Assembly (NCBI GenBank): GCA_044348345.1 | Contig: JBIKSZ010000127.1 | Coordinates: 1-10,931 of the forward strand | DNA: 10,931 nucleotides | Origin: Falsiroseomonas sp044348345 | Lineage (GTDB): Bacteria; Pseudomonadota; Alphaproteobacteria; Acetobacterales; Acetobacteraceae | Reading direction: 5' to 3' | Shown here: positions 5,259-10,931 of the stretch, piece after piece | Position numbering within the stretch: the stretch's first letter is position 1 | How the letters are laid out: each line of letters starts with the position of its first letter | Translations under genes and position numbers: made by a program | The notes under the pieces: generated by a model | The model's database searches: none | The model's input: the letters and a program-made list of their open reading frames with translations, nothing else | What the model was told of the DNA's origin: nothing

Positions 5259-6302
5259 TCAGCTGTTCGGCCCGCGTTCCATCGCATAGGGCTGCCAGCG
5301 CGCAAGCCCCGAGCCCGGCAGCACCGTCGGGTTGACGCAGCTCATCGGCCAGCGGCCCGAGAGCACCAGCGCCATCTCCTGCCCCGCACGCCGGCGCCGC
5401 GCCGGATCGAAGCGCGCCGAGGCCGAGGCGTTGTGCGGCGAGAGGATCACCTGCGGCATCGCCAACAGCGGGTTGTCCCGCTTCGCGGGTTCCACCTCGA
5501 ACACGTCGAGGCCGGCGCCGGCGATCTGGCCCGATTGCAGCGCCGCGACCAGCGCTGCCTCGTCCACCGTCGGGCCGCGGCCGGTGTTGATGAAGATCGC
5601 GGTCTTCTTCATCTGCGCGAAATGCCGCGTGGTCAGCATCGCCTTCGTCTCCGCGCGGTCTGGCGCGTGCATGGACACGAAGTCGGATTGCGCCAGAACC
5701 TCGTCGAGGCTCGCGGGCACGACGCCATGCGCGGACAGGGTCAGCTCGTCCACATAGGGGTCATAGGCCATCATGCGCAGGCCGAAGGGCGCGGCGCGCT
5801 TCGCCACCTGGCGCGCGACGCGGCCGAAGGCGACGAAGCCGAGCGTCATGCCCATCAGGCGGGGGATCTGGTTCAGCTGCGGCCGGCCTTCCGACCAGCG
5901 GCCTTCGCGCACCATGCGGTCCTGTTCGATGCAGCGGCGATGGGTGGCCAGCAGCAGCATCATGGCGTGATCCGCGACTTCCTCGATGAAGGTGTCGGGG
6001 CAGTTGGTGACGGGAATGCCGCGCGCGGTCGCGGCGCCGACATCCACATAATCCACGCCGACCGTCGGGCAGCAGATGATTCTGGCCTTCGGCGCGGCCG
6101 CGAGCATGCGCGCGGTCAGCTTCATGCCCTTCAGATAGATCGCATCCGCCTCGGCCGCCGCGGCGCAGAAGGCGTCCTCATTGGCGGGGCATTCGACGAT
6201 CTCGGCGCCGAGGCGCTCAAGCGCCTCCATCTCGAAGCCGTAGCCCGCGCCCTTGGTGAAGGCCGGCATCGCCGGCGTCAGGATCCTCGGACCCGCCATC
6301 AT
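5259..6302 (-). CDS. D-2-hydroxyacid dehydrogenase (3-phosphoglycerate dehydrogenase-like)
   Basis: A 347-residue member of the D-isomer-specific 2-hydroxyacid dehydrogenase family, which interconverts 2-oxoacids and D-2-hydroxyacids with NAD(P). The catalytic triad is present: R242 in INTGRGPTVDE, E271 in DVFEVEP, H290 in LSPHNAS; the R-to-E spacing of 29 is the same as I recall for E. coli SerA. D181 in AYDPY after the second Rossmann strand suggests NAD. Odd: the Rossmann glycine motif, normally GxGxxG/A, reads A158-F-G160-R-V-A163, so the first glycine is alanine. No ACT regulatory domain is present. Start is one of two adjacent ATGs (6302 or 6299) behind GAGGGG at 6314-6309. It is divergent from the short-chain dehydrogenase across 70 bp and upstream of the aldehyde dehydrogenase. 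A catabolic rather than serine-biosynthetic role is inferred from context. Confidence 0.88.
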   Translation of the reverse strand: MMAGPRILTPAMPAFTKGAGYGFEMEALERLGAEIVECPANEDAFCAAAAEADAIYLKGMKLTARMLAAAPKARIICCPTVGVDYVDVGAATARGIPVTNCPDTFIEEVADHAMMLLLATHRRCIEQDRMVREGRWSEGRPQLNQIPRLMGMTLGFVAFGRVARQVAKRAAPFGLRMMAYDPYVDELTLSAHGVVPASLDEVLAQSDFVSMHAPDRAETKAMLTTRHFAQMKKTAIFINTGRGPTVDEAALVAALQSGQIAGAGLDVFEVEPAKRDNPLLAMPQVILSPHNASASARFDPARRRRAGQEMALVLSGRWPMSCVNPTVLPGSGLARWQPYAMERGPNS

Positions 6303-6316
6303 CTTCCGCCCCTCGC

Positions 6317-6344
6317 TTGCAGCGCCGGGACGTTGCTCTAGGCT
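6317..6344 (+). promoter_or_regulatory. Candidate promoter of the short-chain dehydrogenase gene
   Basis: TTGCAG (6317-6322), 16-nt spacer, TAGGCT (6339-6344), with the -10 preceded by C to form CTAG. Predicted initiation near 6351 leaves a leader of about 20 nt containing the Shine-Dalgarno AAGGGGAGG (6357-6365). The site lies in the 70-bp divergent gap shared with the hydroxyacid dehydrogenase, so both directions may be controlled together; I found no equally good promoter on the minus strand. Confidence 0.35.
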
Positions 6345-6372
6345 CGCCCGACGGACAAGGGGAGGCAGGGTT

Positions 6373-7134
6373 ATGCAACGCCTGGCAGGGAAGATTGCCT
6401 GGGTGACCGGCGCGGGCAGCGGCATCGGCGAGGCTGCGGCGCTGAAGCTGGCGGAGGAAGGCGCCGTGCTGGTGCTGACCGGCCGCCGCGCCGCGCCGCT
6501 GGAGGCGCTGGCCGCGCGCATCCGCGCGGCCGGCGGCACGGCCGAGGTCCAGCCCGCCGACCTGATGGAGAAGGACGCCGTGAAGGCCGTAGGCGCCTTC
6601 ATCAGCGCCCGCTTCGGGCGGCTCGACATACTGGTGAACAATGCGGGCCTCAACATCACGCCGCGGCGATGGTCGGTGCTGACGCCCGAAGGCGTGGATG
6701 AGCTGGTCCGCGGCAACCTCTCCAGCGCGATGTATTGCGTGACCGTCGCCCTGCCGCTGATGCGCGCGCAGAAGGATGGCGTGCTGATCCACACGGCTAG
6801 CATGGCCGGGCGCGTCATCTCGCCGTTGAGCGGGGCGGGCTATACGGCGGCGAAGCATGGGGTGGTGGCGATGAGCCATACGATCAACATGGAAGAAGGC
6901 GTCAACGGCATCCGCAGCTGCGTCGTCTGCCCCGGCGAGGTCGCGACGCCCATCCTCGACAAGCGCCCGAACCCGGTGAGCGCCGAGGAACGCGCGCGGA
7001 TGGTGCAGAGCGAGGATGTGGGCGACCTGATCCGCTACGTCGCCTGCCTGCCGCCGCATGTCGTGCTGAACGAGGTCTGGATCAACCCGGCCTGGAACCG
7101 CAGCTATGTCGCGGCGATGAACGCGAAGCTGTAG
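6373..7134 (+). CDS. Short-chain dehydrogenase/reductase (classical SDR, likely NADP)
   Basis: A 253-residue classical SDR oxidoreductase acting on an alcohol/ketone pair. The cofactor motif is T12-G-A-G-S-G-I-G19; NNAG is at 89-92; the catalytic tetrad is N115, S143, Y157, K161 (YTAAK). The basic pair R38-R39 after the second strand indicates NADP(H). The C-terminal LPPHVVLNEVWINPAWNRSY resembles the corresponding segment of YdfG-type 3-hydroxyacid/serine dehydrogenases, so a small hydroxyacid substrate is possible. The frame opens further upstream, to 6253, but the ATG at 6373 with AAGGGGAGG 7 nt before it begins at the usual SDR N-terminus. It is transcribed divergently from the hydroxyacid dehydrogenase and converges with the E1 beta gene, with 32 bp between stops. 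Confidence 0.92.
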   Translation: MQRLAGKIAWVTGAGSGIGEAAALKLAEEGAVLVLTGRRAAPLEALAARIRAAGGTAEVQPADLMEKDAVKAVGAFISARFGRLDILVNNAGLNITPRRWSVLTPEGVDELVRGNLSSAMYCVTVALPLMRAQKDGVLIHTASMAGRVISPLSGAGYTAAKHGVVAMSHTINMEEGVNGIRSCVVCPGEVATPILDKRPNPVSAEERARMVQSEDVGDLIRYVACLPPHVVLNEVWINPAWNRSYVAAMNAKL

Positions 7135-7135
7135 G

Positions 7136-7166
7136 CCGCGCGAAAGCGTTGGCGGCTGGCGCGCGG
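7136..7166. terminator. Possible bidirectional hairpin between convergent SDR and E1 beta genes
   Basis: CCGCGCG (7136-7142) pairs with CGCGCGG (7160-7166) across a 17-nt loop, filling the gap between the two convergent stop codons. There is no T-run on either strand. In such GC-rich DNA a 7-bp stem can occur by chance, so this is weak support. Confidence 0.25.
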
Positions 7167-8141
7167 TCAGCCGCGCACCAGCTTCTCCGCGGCGTCTGCG
7201 ACCTTGTCCGCATCCGGCTTCAGCGCGTCCTCCAGCGCGGGTGCGAAGGGCACGGGCACGCGTGGCTGGCCGAGCCGCGCGGCGGCCAGGACTGCACCGG
7301 GGCCGAGGCGTTCGACGACGCGCGCCAGCACCTCCGCGCCGAAGCCGCCCGTCGTCACGGCCTCATGCACCACTAGCAGCCGGCGTGTGCGCGCGACGGA
7401 GGCGCAGACCGCGTCCTCGTCCCAGGGCCAAAGCGTGCGGAGGTCGAGCACATCGGCCGAGATGCCGCGCGCGGCCAGCATCTCTGCAGCCTCGGCCACA
7501 GCGGGCGTGATGGCCGACCAGGTAACGATGGTGAGGTCGCTCCCCTGCCGCACTTGCCGCGCCTGGCCGAAGGGAATGGGCGCGATCGTCTCCGCCACCT
7601 CGCCCTTCAGCGGGAAGAGGTTCTTCGGGTCGAAGAACAGCACCGGATCGTCGCTGCGGATGGCCGAGACCAGCAGCCCCGCCGTGTCCGCCGGGGTGGA
7701 GGGCGTGACGACGACAAGGCCCGGGATGTGGGTGAACCAGCCTTCCAGCGTCTGGGAGTGCTGCGCGGCGGAATTGCGCCAGATGCCATGCGGCATGCGC
7801 ACCACCACGGCTGGCCGCGCCTGGCCGCCGAACATGTAGCGGATCTTGGCGATCTGGTTCACCAGCTCGTCCATTGCGCACATCACGAAGTCGAAGATGC
7901 GCATCTCGATGATCGGGCGCGTGCCGACCAGCGCGGCGCCGAGCCCCGCGCCCATGATCGTGCTTTCCGAGATCGGCGTGGAGACGACGCGCGCCGCGCC
8001 GAATTCCTCGACGAAGCCGCGATACTGGCCGAACAGCCCGCCGCGCGCGACATCCTCGCCCATCACCCAGACCCGCGGATCGCGGCGCATCTCCTGCAGC
8101 GCGGCGAGGCGCGCGGCTTCGGCGAGCGTGACCTCCGTCAT
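7167..8141 (-). CDS. 2-oxoacid (pyruvate/acetoin-type) dehydrogenase E1 component, beta subunit
   Basis: A 324-residue beta subunit of a heterotetrameric ThDP-dependent E1, which with the alpha subunit decarboxylates a 2-oxoacid (or cleaves acetoin) and passes the acyl group to a lipoyl E2. Visible family features: GEDVARGGLFGQYRGF, E59 in PISESTIMGAG (the ThDP-activating glutamate), H128 in AAQHSQTLEGWFTHIPG, the transketolase C-terminal segment DLRTLWPWDEDAV, and HEAVTTGGFGAEV. The loop before H128 reads RMPHGIWRNSAAQHSQ rather than the glycine-rich stretch usual in PdhB/AcoB. Start ATG at 8141 overlaps the alpha-subunit stop as ATGA, with GAGGAG 8 nt upstream inside the alpha gene: translational coupling. 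No E2 or E3 gene is visible, so the acyl acceptor complex is unknown. Confidence 0.92.
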   Translation of the reverse strand: MTEVTLAEAARLAALQEMRRDPRVWVMGEDVARGGLFGQYRGFVEEFGAARVVSTPISESTIMGAGLGAALVGTRPIIEMRIFDFVMCAMDELVNQIAKIRYMFGGQARPAVVVRMPHGIWRNSAAQHSQTLEGWFTHIPGLVVVTPSTPADTAGLLVSAIRSDDPVLFFDPKNLFPLKGEVAETIAPIPFGQARQVRQGSDLTIVTWSAITPAVAEAAEMLAARGISADVLDLRTLWPWDEDAVCASVARTRRLLVVHEAVTTGGFGAEVLARVVERLGPGAVLAAARLGQPRVPVPFAPALEDALKPDADKVADAAEKLVRG

Positions 8142-9130
8142 CGCGGGGACTCCTCGACAGCGCCGATATCCTGCACATCCTCCCAGGCCACGGATGGATC
8201 GGGCCAGGGGGCGGCGAGCGCCGCGGCGCGGGCCAGCGACATCTCCGCCCGCGCCTCGCCCTCGATCGCCTCCAGCACCTTCCGCGCGACGCCTTCGGCC
8301 AGCAGCCGCGCTTTGAGACCCAGCAGCGGCTCGGCCGCGCGCGCGGCCTCCACCTCGCCCGGCTCGCGCCAGGCGGCGGGGTCGGTGCTGGTGTGGCCCA
8401 TCAGGCGGAAGGTGGTGGCGTGCAGCAGACGCGGGCCGGCGCCGCCGCGCACCTCCGCCACCAGCCGCGCGGCCAACATGTCCACCGCCGCCGCGTCGTT
8501 GCCGTCCACGCTGAAGGCCGGCACGCCAAGCGCCTCCGCCCGCGCCGCGACGCCGGGGCCGGCGGTGACCGAGTCGGCGCGGGTGAAGGCGGCGACGCCA
8601 TTATCCTCGCAGACGAACAGCACGGGCAGGTGGAACAGCGCTGCCCAGTTCAGCCCTTCCAGGAAGGGGCCGCGATTGATCGCGCCATCGCCGAAGAAGC
8701 AGCACACGATGGAGGAAGCGCCAAGCAGCCTGAGCCCCTGGGCCGCGCCGACCGCGATCGGGATGCCGCCCGCGACGACGCCATTGGCACCCAACATGCC
8801 GACCGAGAAATCCGCGATATGCATGGAGCCGCCCTTGCCGCGGCAATGCCCGCCGGCGCGGCCGAGCAGTTCCTCCATCATCCCCTGCACGCCGGCCCCC
8901 TTGGCCAATGCATGGCCATGGCCGCGGTGATTCGACGTGATGCGGTCGTCCTGCCGGAGGTTCAGGCAGATACCGGCCGCGACCGCTTCCTGCCCGATCG
9001 AGACATGCAGCGGGCCCGGGATCTCGCCGGCGCGATGGGCGGCGAGCGCCGTCTCCTCGAAGGCGCGGATGCGCCACATGGTGGCGTAGAGCGCCAGCAG
9101 CCGCGCGCGGTTGTCACCGCCTGAGGTCAT
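8138..9130 (-). CDS. 2-oxoacid (pyruvate/acetoin-type) dehydrogenase E1 component, alpha subunit
   Basis: A 330-residue alpha subunit partnering the beta gene that overlaps its stop by 4 bp. It carries the ThDP/Mg2+ motif GDG (147-149) through N177 (GDGAINRGPFLEGLN, then CEDN), HRGHGH at 68-73, the conserved GGSMHIADFSVGMLGANGVV region, and MGHTSTDPAAWRE, which corresponds to the phosphorylation-loop area of PDH E1 alpha. The sequence is closest by eye to acetoin dehydrogenase AcoA and bacterial PDH alpha; branched-chain 2-oxoacid dehydrogenase is less likely. The frame extends to 9181, but the ATG at 9130, with GGAGAG about 9 nt upstream, gives the usual N-terminus with the LYATMWRIRAFEE helix near residue 20. 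First gene of the two-gene minus-strand unit, divergent from the duplicated-domain gene. Confidence 0.92.
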   Translation of the reverse strand: MTSGGDNRARLLALYATMWRIRAFEETALAAHRAGEIPGPLHVSIGQEAVAAGICLNLRQDDRITSNHRGHGHALAKGAGVQGMMEELLGRAGGHCRGKGGSMHIADFSVGMLGANGVVAGGIPIAVGAAQGLRLLGASSIVCCFFGDGAINRGPFLEGLNWAALFHLPVLFVCEDNGVAAFTRADSVTAGPGVAARAEALGVPAFSVDGNDAAAVDMLAARLVAEVRGGAGPRLLHATTFRLMGHTSTDPAAWREPGEVEAARAAEPLLGLKARLLAEGVARKVLEAIEGEARAEMSLARAAALAAPWPDPSVAWEDVQDIGAVEESPR

Positions 9131-9209
9131 CTTGGACCGCTCTCCCCAACCGCCCCTCTTGCCCGGGGGCTTGCGGAGCATGCGGCAGCGGGCGAAGGAA
9201 TCAACCCCT

Positions 9210-9215
9210 GGGAGG
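9210..9215 (+). promoter_or_regulatory. Shine-Dalgarno of the duplicated-domain protein gene
   Basis: GGGAGG, 6 nt before the ATG at 9222. It decides this start against a 37-codon extension to 9111 that would run into the divergent E1 alpha gene. The 91-bp divergent gap (9131-9221) shows no convincing promoter and lacks the CTAG seen in the other upstream regions. Confidence 0.65.
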
Positions 9216-9221
9216 AACAGG

Positions 9222-10037
9222 ATGACGGCGGCGGCCCCCTTGGTGCTGGACAGCGTGACGCATCTGCCGGCCGAGGCCGGCGGGCGTGTTGCGCTCTGCG
9301 CCAGCCATGGCGGCGTCTATGCCGCCTGGTATGCGGCCCGCCGGGGCCTGGCCGCCATGATCCTGCACGATGCCGGGGTGGGCCGGGACCGCGCCGGGGT
9401 GGGCGGGCTCGACTGGCTGGCCGCGCGCGGCGTGCCGGGGGCCTGTGTCGGGCATCTCAGCGCCCGGATCGGCGATGGGGCGGATATGCTGGCGCGCGGG
9501 CGATTGAGCTGCGTCAACGCGCCGGCCGCGGCGCTCGGCCTCGGGCCCGGCATGATGGCGCGCGAGGCTCTGGCGATCCTGGCGGCCGCTGGGCTGCTGC
9601 CGGCCGCGGCCACGGAGGATATGGACGAGGCGCGGCGCGAGATCGCGGGCGCGGGCCGGGCCGGCGTGCGCGTCTTCGCGCTGGATTCGAACGGGCTGGT
9701 CGGGCCGGGCGATGCCGGGCATGTCGTCGTCACCGGGTCCCATGGCGGTCTTTTGGGTGGCCGGCCGGAGACGGCGGTGAAGGCGCCCGTGCTGGCAGCG
9801 CTCTACAACGATGCCGGGATCGGCGTGGATGAGGCTGGCATCTCGCGCCTGCCGGCGCTGGAAGCACGCGGCATCGCGGGTGGCTGCGTCGCCGCGGATA
9901 GTGCGCGCATCGGCGATGCGATGAGCACGTGGAATGACGGGGTGATGTCCGCCCTCAACCCGCTGGCCGCTTCGCGCGGCGGGCGGATCGGCCAATCGGC
10001 GCGCGACTTCGTCGCGGCCCTGCTGGAGCATGTGTAG
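9222..10037 (+). CDS. Uncharacterised protein with two tandem copies of an SHGG...SARIGD domain
   Basis: A 271-residue protein I cannot assign to a named family. It consists of two related halves. Copy 1: S28-H-G-G, D50-A-G-V-G-x-D-x-A-G59, L63..L66.ARG, S80-A-R-I-G-D85, N99. Copy 2: S173-H-G-G, D197-A-G-I-G-x-D-x-A-G206, L210..LEARG, S227-A-R-I-G-D232, N246. From the DAG motif on, the offset is a constant 147 residues. A helical linker (about 111-165) separates the copies. The conserved polar residues (SHG, D, D, S-x-R-x-x-D, N) look like an active or binding site kept in both. No signal peptide or membrane segment is evident, so it is probably cytosolic. The ThDP-enzyme gene starts immediately after its stop, implying shared transcription and a linked role. 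Function unknown; no name is proposed. Confidence 0.82.
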   Translation: MTAAAPLVLDSVTHLPAEAGGRVALCASHGGVYAAWYAARRGLAAMILHDAGVGRDRAGVGGLDWLAARGVPGACVGHLSARIGDGADMLARGRLSCVNAPAAALGLGPGMMAREALAILAAAGLLPAAATEDMDEARREIAGAGRAGVRVFALDSNGLVGPGDAGHVVVTGSHGGLLGGRPETAVKAPVLAALYNDAGIGVDEAGISRLPALEARGIAGGCVAADSARIGDAMSTWNDGVMSALNPLAASRGGRIGQSARDFVAALLEHV

Positions 10038-10931
10038 ATGTCGTCCAATACGACCCGCCGGATGACCGGCGGCCAGGCGCTCGCCGAGATGCTGAAGCTG
10101 CATGAGACGGGGCCGATGTTCGGCATGGGCGGCTTCCAGCTGCTGCCCTTCTACGAGGCCTGCCGGGCGCTCGGCGTGCAGCACATGCTGATCAACGATG
10201 AGCGCTGCGGCGCCTTCGCGGCGGATGCCTATGCCCGCGTCACCAACAAGCCTGGCCTCGTGGACGGCACGCTCGGGCCGGGCGCGACCAACCTGGCGAC
10301 GGGACTGGCCGAGGCGTTCAACGCGGGCATGCCGATGATCGCCATCATCGGCGACGCGAACCGTCAGCACGCCTGGAAGAACATGACGCAGGAAGCGCGG
10401 CAATTCGACGTGCTGCGCCCGCTGGTGAAGGAGGCGATCCGCGTCGAGGTCATCTCCCGCATTCCCGAATTGCTGCGCCGCGCCTTCGCGGTGGCAACCA
10501 GCGGCCGCCCAGGCCCGGTGCTGATCGCCGTGCCGGAGGACATCGCCCATGGCGAGCATGATTTCGACGCTGGCGATTTCTGGGTGGATCCCGGCACGCT
10601 GCGCGCCCAGGCCCGCCGCATGCGGCCGGATGCGCAGGACCTGGCCGCCGCCGCGCGGCTGCTGGCGAAGGCCGAGCGCCCGCTGATTCTGGCCGGCGGC
10701 GGGGTGCATATCAGCGAGGCGCAGGCGGCGCTGACCCGCTTCGCCGAGGAGCAGGGCATCCCCGTCGCGCACACCATGTCGGGCAAGGGCGCGATCGCCT
10801 GTACACATGCGCTGTCGGCCGGCGTCTTCGGGCGCTATTCGCGCATCGCCAACGACCTGGTGGCGATGGCGGATTGCCTGCTGGTGGTTGGCTGCAAGCT
10901 GGGCGAGATCGCGACGAAGCGCTTCACCCTG
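10038..10931 (+). CDS. Thiamine-diphosphate-binding protein, acetolactate-synthase-like (5' part, truncated by window)
   Basis: An open frame of 298 codons running off the right edge. The N-terminal PYR domain has MTGGQALAEMLKLHETGP, the ThDP-activating E55 in INDERCGAFAADAYAR, and GLVDGTLGPGATNLATGLAEA; then QEARQFDVLRPLVKEA, RPGPVLIAVPEDI, and the start of the central domain (RPLILAGGGVHISEAQ, PVAHTMSGKGAI, LLVVGCKLGE). This is the IlvB/acetolactate synthase-like architecture shared by decarboxylases, carboligases and sulfoacetaldehyde acetyltransferase. The PP domain with the GDG...N motif, and therefore the specific reaction, lies beyond the window. The ATG follows the upstream TAG with no gap, and GGAG sits 9 nt before it inside the preceding gene, indicating translational coupling. 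True acetolactate synthase is less likely given the context; an uncharacterised catabolic ThDP enzyme is my best guess. Confidence 0.88.
   Translation, partial: MSSNTTRRMTGGQALAEMLKLHETGPMFGMGGFQLLPFYEACRALGVQHMLINDERCGAFAADAYARVTNKPGLVDGTLGPGATNLATGLAEAFNAGMPMIAIIGDANRQHAWKNMTQEARQFDVLRPLVKEAIRVEVISRIPELLRRAFAVATSGRPGPVLIAVPEDIAHGEHDFDAGDFWVDPGTLRAQARRMRPDAQDLAAAARLLAKAERPLILAGGGVHISEAQAALTRFAEEQGIPVAHTMSGKGAIACTHALSAGVFGRYSRIANDLVAMADCLLVVGCKLGEIATKRFTL

Noticed and set aside
5259..6302. Assignment as biosynthetic SerA
   Set aside because: The protein lacks an ACT domain, has an altered glycine motif, and lies in a catabolic setting rather than next to serine-pathway genes.
7554..8930. 458-codon open frame on the plus strand opposite the E1 genes
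   Set aside because: It is antisense to two overlapping, motif-complete E1 subunits and has biased shadow composition.
9201..10808. 535-codon open frame on the minus strand opposite the duplicated-domain and ThDP genes
   Set aside because: The composition is rich in R, H, Q, A and G with no recognisable domain, and it lies antisense to two well-supported genes. Long antisense frames are expected in high-GC DNA where stop codons are rare.

Overview
The window is GC-rich, gene-dense DNA with third-codon-position G/C bias, short intergenic gaps and stop/start overlaps. Gene content and protein style (VanA/PobA-type Rieske oxygenase, NMT1-type binding protein, creatininase-family hydrolase, many dehydrogenases, a stand-alone DUF559 gene) suggest an alphaproteobacterium, most likely Acetobacteraceae of the Roseomonas type. 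That placement is inference from style; no marker gene is present. Nothing phage-like and no RNA gene or CRISPR array was seen.

Layout. (1) Positions 1-1952, minus strand: a tight operon read right to left, encoding an NMT1/THI5-type periplasmic substrate-binding protein, a creatininase-family metallo-amidohydrolase, and the first 35 codons of an FAD-linked oxidase that leaves the window. (2) A 254-bp divergent intergenic region. (3) 2207-3223, plus strand: a Rieske non-heme iron oxygenase. (4) About 3229-3730: a small DUF559 nuclease-like gene inside a symmetric set of hairpins and exact 14-bp inverted repeats, resembling an inserted cassette. (5) 3745-6302, minus strand: a D-2-hydroxyacid dehydrogenase followed by a succinate-semialdehyde-type aldehyde dehydrogenase. 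(6) 6373-7134, plus strand: a short-chain dehydrogenase, divergent from the hydroxyacid dehydrogenase. (7) 7167-9130, minus strand: alpha and beta E1 subunits of a 2-oxoacid (or acetoin) dehydrogenase with a 4-bp overlap. (8) 9222 to the right edge, plus strand: a protein built of two copies of an unrecognised ~100-residue domain, abutted by an acetolactate-synthase-like thiamine-diphosphate (ThDP) enzyme truncated by the window end.

Together this reads as a catabolic island: uptake (binding protein), ring or methyl oxidation (Rieske), amide/lactam-type hydrolysis (creatininase family), then alcohol, hydroxyacid and aldehyde dehydrogenation and ThDP-dependent 2-oxoacid chemistry. The substrate cannot be read from the sequence, and no transporter permease, Rieske reductase, E2/E3 subunit or regulator lies in the window. 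The items most worth a second look are the tandem-duplicated protein next to the ThDP enzyme, the DUF559 cassette, and a CTAG-containing promoter-like motif upstream of four transcription units.
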